Below, in pieces: positions 7,167 through 15,475 of a stretch of DNA of 48,882 nt. Both the position numbers and the translations under genes were made by a program. The notes under the pieces were generated by a model. It was not told the DNA's origin. It ran no database searches and was given only the letters and a program-made list of their open reading frames with translations. Positions within the stretch are counted from its first letter, which is position 1. Each line of letters starts with the position of its first letter. This stretch comes from Corallococcus interemptor (GTDB lineage: Bacteria; Myxococcota; Myxococcia; Myxococcales; Myxococcaceae). Location of the stretch: positions 1-48,882 of the forward strand of contig NZ_RAWM01000062.1 in assembly GCF_003668875.1 (NCBI RefSeq). Reading direction: 5' to 3'.

Positions 7167-9587
7167 CTACCTGGCCACCAGCACCAGCACGCCACGGCCG
7201 CACAGGTCGTAGCCCGCGGTGATCTGGTCCGAGCTGCCCGGGTTGAGCAGCACCTGGTTCGCGCCCCGGCTCTCAATCCAGGAGCACGTGTCCGTCACCC
7301 GGTACCAGCTCTTGCCGGCGCCGGGCGAGGGCGGCAGGAAGTTCACGGTGCCGGACCAGCCGTTGTACGCGACGTAGATGGCGTTCACCGTCTCACCGGA
7401 GAACTCCGACGCGTCGATGCGGTAGGCCAGCGCGTGGTTGCCCGCGTTGTTGAAGTAGGCCGCGTCCGGCGTGGAGCCGTCCGGCTTGAACCAGGCGTGC
7501 TGCGGCAGCCCGTTCCCGTTGCCGTCCGTCGTCGCGTAGAACGCCGCCGGGCGCAGCGCGGGGTGCGCCTTGCGGAACGCGATGAGGTTCTGGGTGAACA
7601 GGCGGAAGTTGGACTGGTCCGGGCTCCACGCGTAGTCCAGCCAGTTCTTGTTCGAGTCCAGGTTGTACACGTTGTTGTTGCAGTACTGCGTGCGCAGGAA
7701 CTCGTCGCCGCCCGTGATCATGGGCACGCCCGCGCTCAGCATCAGGAACGCCAGGCCGTTGCGCGCCGCCTGCCGCTGGGCCGTTGCGCTGCCGCCCTGG
7801 TCCCAGCTGTGATTGCTGTCCTCGCCGCCGTCGGACGGGCCGTAGGGCCACGGCTGGCTGTTGTTCTTGCTGGTGCACGAGTACAGGTCCTTCAGGGTGA
7901 AGCCGTCGTGGGCCACCATGAAGTTCACGGACGCGGCCGGCTTGCGGCCGTCATCCTGGTACAGGTCCGACGAGCCCGCGAAGCGCGTGGCCAACTGCCC
8001 CGGCGTCACGTTCTCCACGCCCATCTGGTTCTGGTCCTTGCGGAACGTGTCGCGGAACGCGCCGTTCCACTCGCGCCACTTCGCCGGGAAGTTGCCCACC
8101 TGGTAGGAATTGCCACCAATGGCCCACGGCTCCGCGACGAAGTCCGTGCCCGCGCCGCCTCCTTCCGGCCGGGGGTCCAGCTGCGTGGTGATTTGATTGA
8201 GCGCCGTGTTCGCGTTGTCGCGGCTGTACTCGTAGCCGCTGTGCGTGTCCGTCTCGTGCTCGTAGATGTTGCCCAGCACCGACGCCAGGTCGAACCGGAA
8301 GCCGTCCACGCCCAGCGTGTCCTTCCAGTACGACAGCGAATGGAGGATGACGTTGCGGGCCGTGGGATTGAACGTGTTGAAGTTGCCGCCCACGCCCGTG
8401 TTGTCCCAGTTGAACTTCATGTCCTTCGTCAGGCTGTAGTACGTGGGGTTGTCCAGGCCCCGGTACGACATGACGTTGAACGTGTTCGGGTCACCGCTGG
8501 TCCACGCGCCGCCCTCGCCGGTGTGGTTGTAGACCACGTCCACCATCACCTTGATGCCGGCGTCGTGGAACGCCTTGACCATGGTCTTGAACTCACGCGT
8601 GGGCCCGCCCGGCGTCTGGTCGCACGCGTAGCGGCGGTCCGGCGCGAAGTAGCTGAGGTTCATGTAACCCCAGTAGTTGTCGCCCGCGGTGCTGGCCACC
8701 GCGTCGTTGCGGCCGTTGTCCGTCTCGTGCAGCGGCAGGAACTCCACCGCCGTCACGCCCAGCGCCGCCAGCTGCGCGGCCTTCTGGCCCGCCGTCTTGT
8801 AGGTGCCCAGACAGGCGGCATCCAACCCGGAGCCGGTGTCCTGCTTCGTCAGGCCGCGCAGGTGCACCTCATAGACGATGTCGTCCTTGAAGGCGCGCGT
8901 GGGCTTGGTGCCGGTGGGCGTGGAGTCCGGCGCCAGCACGATGCCCTTGGGCGCGAACGGGCCGCTGTCCTTGTAGCGGTGCGACGGGCCGGACGCGAAC
9001 ACCGTGGCGTCCGCGTTGGTCATGTTCACCGGGTCGTGCGACAGCTCCAGCGCGTACGGGTCCCACAGGAGCTTGTTCGGGTTGAAGCGGTTGCCCGAGG
9101 CGTCCACGTCCGACAGGAAGCCCACCGTGTTGTTCGTCTTGCTCCAGGCGGAGCTGTACGGCCAGTTGGGACCCCACGCGCGGTAGCCGTAATAGACGGT
9201 GCCGGTGACGCCGTAGGTGTTCTTCAGCGTGGAGACGGAGACGGTCTTCGACCAGACGTTGGTCGTCGCGTTCTTCGTCATCACGTAGCTGACGACCTCC
9301 TGCGCGCCCTGGGCCGTCTTGTAGATCCACAGCTCGATGCGCTCGGCGCGCGACGAGTACACGTTGAAGTTGATGTTGGCCTGCGTGGCGTCGTACTTCG
9401 CGCCCAGCGTCCAGGTGAGCAGCTCCTGCTCGCGCTGCGCGGTGTCCTCCACGGCGGGCGCGGGGGCCTCCTCAGGCGCTTCGGACGCGGCGCAGGAGAC
9501 CAGCGCCGAGGCGAAACCCGCGGCGACGAGGGGATGCCACCGCGCAAGCCAGGGGCTCCGGCGGTGACGACGGGGAGGGGTCATCAT
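7167..9587 (-). CDS. Secreted isoamylase / glycogen-debranching-type GH13 lipoprotein
   Basis: An 806-residue alpha-amylase-superfamily enzyme that should cut alpha-1,6 branches of glycogen or amylopectin. The N-terminus MTPPRRHRRSPWLARWHPLV leads to a lipobox LVSC, so it is probably an exported lipoprotein. An N-terminal beta-sandwich (about residues 50-190) precedes the barrel. GH13 regions are visible: VDVVYNHTGE (~345), GFRFDLASVLG with the nucleophile Asp (~427), FVAEPWAIGG with the acid Glu (~484) and VAHDGF (~558). It resembles Pseudomonas isoamylase more than cytoplasmic GlgX. I chose the ATG pair at 9587/9584 because it starts a good signal peptide; the open frame runs on to 9638. 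Probably used for scavenging prey or environmental glucans. Confidence 0.88.
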   Translation of the reverse strand: MMTPPRRHRRSPWLARWHPLVAAGFASALVSCAASEAPEEAPAPAVEDTAQREQELLTWTLGAKYDATQANINFNVYSSRAERIELWIYKTAQGAQEVVSYVMTKNATTNVWSKTVSVSTLKNTYGVTGTVYYGYRAWGPNWPYSSAWSKTNNTVGFLSDVDASGNRFNPNKLLWDPYALELSHDPVNMTNADATVFASGPSHRYKDSGPFAPKGIVLAPDSTPTGTKPTRAFKDDIVYEVHLRGLTKQDTGSGLDAACLGTYKTAGQKAAQLAALGVTAVEFLPLHETDNGRNDAVASTAGDNYWGYMNLSYFAPDRRYACDQTPGGPTREFKTMVKAFHDAGIKVMVDVVYNHTGEGGAWTSGDPNTFNVMSYRGLDNPTYYSLTKDMKFNWDNTGVGGNFNTFNPTARNVILHSLSYWKDTLGVDGFRFDLASVLGNIYEHETDTHSGYEYSRDNANTALNQITTQLDPRPEGGGAGTDFVAEPWAIGGNSYQVGNFPAKWREWNGAFRDTFRKDQNQMGVENVTPGQLATRFAGSSDLYQDDGRKPAASVNFMVAHDGFTLKDLYSCTSKNNSQPWPYGPSDGGEDSNHSWDQGGSATAQRQAARNGLAFLMLSAGVPMITGGDEFLRTQYCNNNVYNLDSNKNWLDYAWSPDQSNFRLFTQNLIAFRKAHPALRPAAFYATTDGNGNGLPQHAWFKPDGSTPDAAYFNNAGNHALAYRIDASEFSGETVNAIYVAYNGWSGTVNFLPPSPGAGKSWYRVTDTCSWIESRGANQVLLNPGSSDQITAGYDLCGRGVLVLVAR

Positions 9588-9895
9588 GGATGTGGCTCCA
9601 GACGCGGCAATCAGGGTTTGCGACCGCTGCAACGCCACCGGACCCGCGACTGCCCGGGGGCATCCGGTTCACCACCCCCATGACCGTGAAGTCAACCGCA
9701 CGGCCCCCCATCCCAGCGCCCGGGCCCGCTCTCGTACGACGCACGACATGGCCCGGCGCGTCATGCTCACCCGGGGCCCGAGCGCGGCCCGCGCCCTGCC
9801 GTCTGTCATTCCATAACGCGCGGACGGTTCTGGTGACGCATGCCGTCGGAAACGGCTGCCCCCAGAGGAGGAACGAGACATATCCAGTAAAAATC

Positions 9896-9919
9896 CAATC
9901 AATCTGTTTTACTTGATTG
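9896..9919. promoter_or_regulatory. Inverted repeat CAATCAA-10-TTGATTG
   Basis: A perfect 7-bp inverted repeat with a 10-base AT-rich centre, lying 33 bases before the start at 9952. It could be an operator or the promoter core of the downstream gene. The regulator is unknown. Confidence 0.5.
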
Positions 9920-9925
9920 AAACAT

Positions 9926-9950
9926 GGAATCCATGATTGCTTTGGATTCC
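9926..9950. promoter_or_regulatory. Inverted repeat GGAATCCA-9-TGGATTCC at the start codon
   Basis: A perfect 8-bp inverted repeat with a 9-base loop ending two bases before the ATG at 9952. In RNA it would form a hairpin over the initiation region, where no strong Shine-Dalgarno is visible. Operator or leader-hairpin roles are both possible. Confidence 0.5.
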
Positions 9951-9951
9951 C

Positions 9952-11166
9952 ATGGACTCATCCAATCCGACCCAGACGCCCGGCTCCGGTCCTTCGCGAG
10001 GGCGGGGTGTGCCCTGGGGCCTGGCGGGCGCGGGGCTCGTGGCCGTCCTGACGGCGGTGGGGCTGGTGTGGCGTGGCGGTGATGACGCACAGGCCCCTTC
10101 GGCGACGGCGGCCCCCGTCAAGGCCTCACGGTCCCAGGGCTCGCACGCGGGCGGCGGGGGCACGGGCGCGGCGCCTGCCGGCGTGGAGGAGGCAGAGGCC
10201 GCGGAGCGCCGCTTCTCCGACCAGACGTGCTTCCCGGAGCTGGGGCGCTTCAACGACGGCGTGACGCTGGAGACGTTCCGGGAGCAGGCCGCGCCGCTGC
10301 TCGCGTCGAAGGACGCGCTGGTCCGCGACTACCTCAAGGCGAAGCTCGCGGAGCTGATTGGCGACGACGCGGGGAAGGCGGGGCAGGTGGTGGACTGGGC
10401 CCGGGACGCGCAGGGCGCGGAGTTCCAGGTGCTGCTGTCGGGCCTGCGGGCCTCGGACGCGGTGCAGAAGCCCCAGGTCGCGGCGCGGCTGCTGGAGGCG
10501 GGGATGGACGCGAAGCTGTCCATCGAGCGGCGCGCGGGCATGCTGTCCGCGCTGGACACGCAGAAGCACCTGCCGCCGGCCGCGATGGACCGGATGGCGG
10601 ACTTCGCGCGCGACCCGGCCTCCACCGAGGCGGGCTGGGCCGCCACGCGCACGCTGGGCCGCGTGATGGCGCGCGAGTCGGAGAACCATGGCGACGCGTC
10701 GCCGTATCTCGACCGGCTCATCACCATCGCCACGGACGCGCCGGACGAGCAGATCCGCCACCTGGCGCAGACGGCGCCCCTGCACAACTCGCCCGTGCTG
10801 GACGCGAAGGCCACGGAGCGCTTCACGCGCATCCTGCAGAGCGAGGGCAACGAGGACGGCCGCGACGCGGCGGCGCAGGTGCTGGCCATGTCCTCCGACA
10901 AGGAGCAGGTGCTCAAGCTGTTCACGGACTCCTTCCAGCGCGAGCAGTCCGTGTGCGTGCGCTGGGCGCTCTTCCGCTTCTCCGCGCGCGTCGCGGGCCG
11001 CGAGGCCCTGCCCGTGATGGCGAACATGGCGACGGTGGATCCGCGCTTCCAGCCGCTCTACCGCGTCTTCGAAACGCTCTACGCCCAGGGCAATGTCGAC
11101 TTCATCCGCGTCTGGAACGAGCTGCCGGACCAGAACCCCTTCGGCTGCATGGACCGCCACCAGTAG
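9952..11166 (+). CDS. Membrane-anchored HEAT-like repeat protein (first of tandem pair)
   Basis: A 404-residue protein beginning MDSSNPTQTPGSG, with a single transmembrane segment at about residues 20-42 (PWGLAGAGLVAVLTAVGLVW), a Gly/Ala/Pro-rich linker and then ~300 residues of alpha-helical repeats. Helical pairs such as DALVRDYLKAKLAELIGDDA and EGNEDGRDAAAQVLAMSSDK fit HEAT/ARM-type solenoids. A Cys pair (CFPEL near the start of the repeats and FGCMDRHQ at the end) may form a disulfide. I chose ATG 9952 over an upstream TTG at 9937. The downstream gene 11 bases away encodes a similar protein, and together they look like an ancient duplication. The role is probably protein-protein interaction in the periplasm (inferred). 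Confidence 0.75.
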   Translation: MDSSNPTQTPGSGPSRGRGVPWGLAGAGLVAVLTAVGLVWRGGDDAQAPSATAAPVKASRSQGSHAGGGGTGAAPAGVEEAEAAERRFSDQTCFPELGRFNDGVTLETFREQAAPLLASKDALVRDYLKAKLAELIGDDAGKAGQVVDWARDAQGAEFQVLLSGLRASDAVQKPQVAARLLEAGMDAKLSIERRAGMLSALDTQKHLPPAAMDRMADFARDPASTEAGWAATRTLGRVMARESENHGDASPYLDRLITIATDAPDEQIRHLAQTAPLHNSPVLDAKATERFTRILQSEGNEDGRDAAAQVLAMSSDKEQVLKLFTDSFQREQSVCVRWALFRFSARVAGREALPVMANMATVDPRFQPLYRVFETLYAQGNVDFIRVWNELPDQNPFGCMDRHQ

Positions 11167-11177
11167 GAGCCCTTCGC

Positions 11178-12161
11178 ATGCCCCGCTTCCTCCAAGGTCT
11201 TCGCGCGTTCGGCGGTCTGACGCTGCTGCTCGCGTCCCAGCCCGCGTGGTCCACGTCCCCCGCCGCGCTGCCGGCATTGAGGGCAGAGAGCTGTTCCGTG
11301 CGGGGGCTGATGGATCAGCTCCGCGAGGGACTTCGCTCCAACTCCAAGGCCTACCGCGACTACCTCAACGCCGTGCTGCGCGAGGCCGCCGTGTCGCTGC
11401 CCTCCGGGGAGCTGCACGCGGCGTTCGACCGGGAGACGGACCCGGCGATGGTGGAGCAACTGGCCGCGGCGCTGGTGGCGCGCAGCGAGCGCGAGGCGGA
11501 GAAGGACGCCATCCAAGCGGTGGCCCGCCGCGCGCTGGAGGACCGAGACCCGTCCGTCCGCGCCGCCACCGTGCGCGCCATGCGCCGCACGGGCGCGCTG
11601 GAGAAGACGGGGGACATGTACGAACGGCTCATGCGGGACGGCTCGCCGGAGGTCCGCATGGAGGCCGCCCAGAACCTCATCGAGGACAACCAGTACGTCT
11701 ATTCCGCGCACCACGGCCCGGCCACGGACCTGGCGGTGAACGCGGCGACGGCGTCCACGGACCCGAAGGTGACGGCGCGGATATTGGAGTCCCTGGACAC
11801 GCGCAAGATGGGGCCTGAGGCGGGGCAGAAGCTGCTCGGGATGCTGGGCCATGAGAGCGCGGACGTGCGGCGCTCGGCGGCGCTCGCGCTGGGCAGCGTG
11901 CCGGCGGCGCAGATGGGGCCCGCGCGCGAGGCGCTGGTGGGCATGTACCGGGGAGAGCGGGACGCGGGCGTGCGCAAGGCGCTGGTGCAGGGCATCGCGG
12001 AGCTGGGCTTCGCGGACGCCGTGCCGGAGTTGCGCAAGCTGCGGAGCGTGGATCCGGCGATGGCGCCGGAGATCGACGCGTGGATCCGCGCACTGGAATC
12101 AGGTGTTCAGGAGTGGGGCCTGCTCCTGAGAGAGAAGCAGCGGCTGCAACAGGTCCGTTGA
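11178..12161 (+). CDS. Exported HEAT-like repeat protein (second of tandem pair)
   Basis: A 327-residue protein with a signal peptide (MPRFLQGLRAFGGLTLLLAS, cleavage probably after PAWS) and HEAT-type helical repeats. Repeats with the PBS/HEAT pattern DPSVRAATVRAMRRTGALEK, SPEVRMEAAQNLIED, SADVRRSAALALGSVPAAQ and DAGVRKALVQGIAELG are plain. The start at 11178 has TAGGAG 8 bases upstream. It follows its likely paralogue by 11 bases and precedes an M23-type peptidase gene by 50 bases, so the three may be co-expressed. No catalytic motif is visible. Confidence 0.8.
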   Translation: MPRFLQGLRAFGGLTLLLASQPAWSTSPAALPALRAESCSVRGLMDQLREGLRSNSKAYRDYLNAVLREAAVSLPSGELHAAFDRETDPAMVEQLAAALVARSEREAEKDAIQAVARRALEDRDPSVRAATVRAMRRTGALEKTGDMYERLMRDGSPEVRMEAAQNLIEDNQYVYSAHHGPATDLAVNAATASTDPKVTARILESLDTRKMGPEAGQKLLGMLGHESADVRRSAALALGSVPAAQMGPAREALVGMYRGERDAGVRKALVQGIAELGFADAVPELRKLRSVDPAMAPEIDAWIRALESGVQEWGLLLREKQRLQQVR

Positions 12162-12211
12162 GCGGCACCCCTCATGGGGCCGGACCCGCCGGCCCGAAAG
12201 GAACACCCCCG

Positions 12212-12739
12212 ATGCGTCACATGAAGAAGAAGGCCCTCGCGGTCATCCTGGCCCTCGCGGTTCCCTCGGTCGCGGCCGCGTACTCGTACACGGTGAAGTC
12301 TCCCTTCCCGGGCACGGTGACGGCGACGACGTACTACTCCAGCGGCACGTTCCACGGCGCGCTGGATATCTCCAGCGGCCGCTGCAACTACTGGGGCGTG
12401 GAGACGGGCGTGATGGCGTCCCTGTCCTGGAACGTGACCATCCGCACCTCGGGCGTCTATTGCAACGGCACGGGCAGCGGCACGCAGAACGAGGCGAAGC
12501 ACGCCTTCTCCAACGGCAGGACGTTCCGCCTGTGGCACTTCATCAAGACGTCGGACTCGTATGACCGCACGTGCAACCGCTGCCAGGTGGGCAACGAGGG
12601 CGGTACGGGCAACGCCACGGGGCCCCACGTCCACGTGCAGTATGACCAGTCCGGCAGCAACCTGACCGGCTGGTACTCCGGCTACACCACCAAGGGCGAG
12701 GCCGTGGACCGCTCGGAGACCATCGGCGTCATCAATTAG
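12212..12739 (+). CDS. Exported M23 (LytM)-like metallopeptidase domain protein
   Basis: A 175-residue secreted protein. The signal peptide is about residues 1-24 (two Met/Lys-rich starts, MRHMKKKALAVILALAVPSV, then AAA-Y). The mature part reads HGALDIS, fitting the M23 HxxxD zinc motif, and later GPHVHVQYDQ, fitting the HxH motif, so a zinc site could form. Four Cys (RCNYWG, VYCNG, RTCNRC) suggest disulfides. The domain is short and resembles beta-lytic/LytM-type endopeptidases that cut peptidoglycan or Gly-rich peptides; activity is inferred. The ATG at 12212 has AAAGGAA upstream. A hairpin at 12760-12785 follows. Confidence 0.78.
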   Translation: MRHMKKKALAVILALAVPSVAAAYSYTVKSPFPGTVTATTYYSSGTFHGALDISSGRCNYWGVETGVMASLSWNVTIRTSGVYCNGTGSGTQNEAKHAFSNGRTFRLWHFIKTSDSYDRTCNRCQVGNEGGTGNATGPHVHVQYDQSGSNLTGWYSGYTTKGEAVDRSETIGVIN

Positions 12740-12759
12740 CGTCGGCGGTGACCGCCGGA

Positions 12760-12785
12760 GGCGGAGCGTCGTGGGGCGCTCCGCC
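12760..12785. terminator. Candidate bidirectional terminator hairpin
   Basis: GGCGGAGCG at 12760-12768 pairs perfectly with CGCTCCGCC at 12777-12785 across an 8-base loop, in the 65 bases between two convergent genes. A second small hairpin (CGGCGGT-G-ACCGCCG, 12743-12757) lies beside it. There is no clear T tract, as is common in very GC-rich genomes. Confidence 0.5.
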
Positions 12786-12804
12786 GCCGGTGGGGTTTGG
12801 GCCA

Positions 12805-13077
12805 TCAGTAGCAGAAGCTGTTGCAGTACGGCGCGCCGTTGGGCTGGGTGCAGCAGATGCCGCTGGAACACCGGCCGTTGACGCAGGCGGGGCGGCAGAG
12901 CCCCTCACCACCAGCGCCGTTGTAGGCACAGACCGTGGTGCCGGGGCAGGCGCCGGTGCCGGCCTCGCACGCGAGCCCCTGCTCCTGGGAGACCAGGTCC
13001 CCGTCCACGTCGGCGCTACCGCCGCAAGCCGTGAGACCGAAAACACAAACCGCCGCGACCATCAGGGAACGCCACAT
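12805..13077 (-). CDS. Small Cys-rich lipoprotein
   Basis: A 90-residue protein with a lipoprotein signal (MWRSLMVAAVCVFGLTACGG, lipobox LTAC at residues 16-19). The mature part has ten Cys after the lipid Cys, in blocks CEAGTGAC, VCAYNG, LCRPACVNGRC, GICC and YCNSFCY, so it is probably a disulfide-knotted surface domain. Similar Cys-rich lipoproteins are common in myxobacteria; the specific function is unknown. It is followed by the convergent terminator hairpin. Confidence 0.75.
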   Translation of the reverse strand: MWRSLMVAAVCVFGLTACGGSADVDGDLVSQEQGLACEAGTGACPGTTVCAYNGAGGEGLCRPACVNGRCSSGICCTQPNGAPYCNSFCY

Positions 13078-13178
13078 GGATGCCTCCAGGAGTCAGGTGG
13101 GACGCCTGGAGGATATAGGCACGGAGGCGGTGATGCAGAACCGGGCGGCCCAACTACGAAGGCCGCAACCCTTTGCAT

Positions 13179-15389
13179 CTAGTTCCTGTCGAAGTGGGCC
13201 TCCAGCCTCACGTCCGAGTAGGGCGTGCGCGCCACGAGCATGAGGTAGTAGTACCCACCGGTGGCGGGAGCGGGGATTTCCACGGTCTCGTCATTGCCTG
13301 GCAGGTAGGGCCGGAAGTCATACACGGTCTGCGTGGGCCAGGTGCCGGAGCGGACATACAGGTCCGCGTTGCCCGTGCCTCCGCTTGCCACGAAGCGCAG
13401 GTCGTGCGCGCCGGGAGGCACGTAGAGATAGAAGTAGAGCGGCGTGCCCGTGGAGGCCAGCGGGCCCCGGTAGCAATCGCTCTCAAGCTGCTGGGGGTTG
13501 GACGCCGTACACGCGGGCGTCGGCCCGGGGTCGGAGCCGGGGGACACGCAGACACCCGGGTCCGTGGCCCTCGCGACGCAGTCGATCCACCCGTGGAACT
13601 CCGTGTCATTCGCCGTGCCCAGCGCGTCCAGGGACTGGCGGTAGAGGGTGTAGTTGCCCGCGCGGAACTGTTCGAGGAAGGCGCCCACCTGGTCCGCGTG
13701 CCGCTCGAACATGAACCGCGTGGCCAGATAGCCCCATGCGTACACGCGGTCGGTGCTGCTGCTGTAGCTGTTGCGCAGGACTTCGCTGAGCTTGAAGGCC
13801 TTGCCCTTCCCCTGCGTCACCGCGCTCGCGTTGTCGCTCTTCTTGGAGATGTACTCGGCCAGGCCTTCGATCCACCAGACGGTGGGCTGGCTGATGCTCG
13901 TGTTGAAGTCGCCCTTCATGTTGAAGCGGCCATCCAGGTAGTGCACGTACTCGTGGCGCAGGTTCCAGATTTCGAAGGCGGGCCGCAGCCACTCCGCCTC
14001 GTAGGAGATGAAGCGGGCCTGATTGCCGGAGGCGGAAGGGTCCCCTTCCAGGTACATGCCGCCGTTGTTGGTGCTGATGCCAAACAGCACGCCCGCGTAG
14101 TTCTGATAGTCGATGCTGCTGTCGAAGATGATCATCTCCAGGGACGTGTTGTTGTCCCCGGCCACGGGCACGCGGTTCGTCTTCAGCGTGTCGTGGAAGT
14201 ACGCCTCCTGCGTGGCGAGCTGGTCGCAGGTCTGCGTGAGCTGTGCCGCCGTCAGGTCCTGCGCGCGCACGCGCAGGGTGGCGCCACAGGTGTGGGTGAT
14301 GCCGAGCACCGCCTGCTCCACCGTCCGGCGGAAGTCGCAGGTGCCGTAGTACGCGCAATGGGCCTTGTCGTAGAAGTCGACCATCTCCGCCGTGCCCACC
14401 CAGAGGCCCGCCGAGGGACCGGTCATCGAGTGGTTGAGCAGGACCGCCTTCACCTTGGGACGCGTCAGCGTCTGCAGCGCTCCGGTGTGCTTGAGGAAGC
14501 GCGCCATCTCGCGCGCCGCGTTGAGGGTGAGGTACTGGCTGGAGGTGCCCAGCAGGTGTTCTGTGCGAGGGATGAAGGACTCGAGCGAGTCGATGATGGA
14601 CGGGTCCGCCTGCACGGCCGCGACGAACTCCGGGTTGAACTGGCCCCGGTAGAGGCCGGAGTAGACGCTGTTGGTGGCGCTGCTCATGGAATAGGAGGCC
14701 TCGGCGGCGGCATTGAAGCGGTCCAGCAGGCCGCGCAGTGTGCCCAGGTGCCGGGGCGTCTCCCCCGCGCTGTCGATGAGGATGACGAACTCCCGCAGCA
14801 CCGCGCCGTGCGCGTCGTTGACGTCATTGAAGTGGGGGTTGGCGACGAACGCCGCGAGCGCCGGTCGGATGGCGTCGCGCAGTGGGGCGCCGTAGCTGCC
14901 CACCGTGCCTGACTGGTAGAACTGCACGTAGTAGCCCGCGCGCAGGAACAGGATGAGCTGGAGGGTCTGCGCGGAGTTGTCGCCCACGTACTGCTGAGCG
15001 CTCACGGTGAGAGCGTTGGCGATGGTGGCCATCTTGCTCTCGCTGAAGATCTGCCCGGACTGGGGGGCCGTCACGGAGAACAGCGAGTTGAGGCAGGCCT
15101 CCGTGGCGCCCTTCACCCGCGAGACAAGCTCGGCGCCACTGGCGGACGCGAAGGCCGCCGGCTCACAAGCCACCAGGGCCCGGGGCGGGGTGACCGGAGC
15201 GTGCTTCTGTCGCACGGGCTCGGGGGCGAGCTCCGGCTCGCGCTCGTCGGGCTGGATGCGTTGCCGGGGATGTTCCAGCCCGTGGACCGCCTGGGAAGAC
15301 CCGGCGGGTGGGGGCGCCCCGGCGCGAGCGAGCGCGCTCGTCGCGCAGAGCATGAGCCCGACAGCGAAGACGATGACGGAACCGCGCAT
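13179..15389 (-). CDS. Secreted M9-family collagenase-type metalloprotease with PPC domain
   Basis: A 736-residue exported protease. The signal peptide is about residues 1-22 (MRGSVIVFAVGLMLCATSAL), followed by a Pro/Glu-rich propeptide. A collagenase N-terminal activator-like region spans ~80-370. The catalytic zinc motif HEYVH lies near residue 478 and the third ligand Glu in WWIEGLAEY near 503, the M9 gluzincin arrangement. The C-terminal ~95 residues (LYFYLYVPPGAHDLRFVASG onward) form a bacterial pre-peptidase C-terminal (PPC) domain. Known family members degrade collagen and other extracellular proteins; here a predatory or nutritional role is inferred. It is probably transcribed alone. 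Confidence 0.9.
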   Translation of the reverse strand: MRGSVIVFAVGLMLCATSALARAGAPPPAGSSQAVHGLEHPRQRIQPDEREPELAPEPVRQKHAPVTPPRALVACEPAAFASASGAELVSRVKGATEACLNSLFSVTAPQSGQIFSESKMATIANALTVSAQQYVGDNSAQTLQLILFLRAGYYVQFYQSGTVGSYGAPLRDAIRPALAAFVANPHFNDVNDAHGAVLREFVILIDSAGETPRHLGTLRGLLDRFNAAAEASYSMSSATNSVYSGLYRGQFNPEFVAAVQADPSIIDSLESFIPRTEHLLGTSSQYLTLNAAREMARFLKHTGALQTLTRPKVKAVLLNHSMTGPSAGLWVGTAEMVDFYDKAHCAYYGTCDFRRTVEQAVLGITHTCGATLRVRAQDLTAAQLTQTCDQLATQEAYFHDTLKTNRVPVAGDNNTSLEMIIFDSSIDYQNYAGVLFGISTNNGGMYLEGDPSASGNQARFISYEAEWLRPAFEIWNLRHEYVHYLDGRFNMKGDFNTSISQPTVWWIEGLAEYISKKSDNASAVTQGKGKAFKLSEVLRNSYSSSTDRVYAWGYLATRFMFERHADQVGAFLEQFRAGNYTLYRQSLDALGTANDTEFHGWIDCVARATDPGVCVSPGSDPGPTPACTASNPQQLESDCYRGPLASTGTPLYFYLYVPPGAHDLRFVASGGTGNADLYVRSGTWPTQTVYDFRPYLPGNDETVEIPAPATGGYYYLMLVARTPYSDVRLEAHFDRN

Positions 15390-15418
15390 GGACGCATGCT
15401 CCTGGTGGGAGGGACTGT

Positions 15419-15450
15419 GACCTGACTGGCAATGAATTAGCAGTCAGGTC
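15419..15450. promoter_or_regulatory. Inverted repeat GACCTGACTG-12-CAGTCAGGTC
   Basis: A perfect 10-bp inverted repeat with a 12-base AT-rich centre in the 86-base gap between the flavin monooxygenase (upstream, same strand) and the M9 protease start at 15389. It could terminate the monooxygenase transcript or serve as an operator for the protease gene. The AT-rich centre favours an operator or promoter. Confidence 0.5.
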
Positions 15451-15475
15451 TGACAGTCCTGCGCGCCGCGGATTC

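Larger units (their letters stand above)
9588..9951. other. Divergent intergenic region with tandem inverted repeats
   Basis: These 364 bases separate the isoamylase (minus) from the HEAT-like gene (plus) and should hold both promoters. The right end (about 9880-9950) is strikingly AT-rich against the GC-rich background and contains the two inverted repeats listed separately. I see no supported gene in the spacer; short open frames here are opposite-strand shadows. Confidence 0.55.

Noticed and set aside
7434..9683. Long plus-strand open frame (749 codons) opposite the isoamylase gene
   Set aside because: It is a GC-bias shadow with a Val/Arg/Ala-rich translation and no motifs; the minus-strand protein shows all GH13 catalytic regions.
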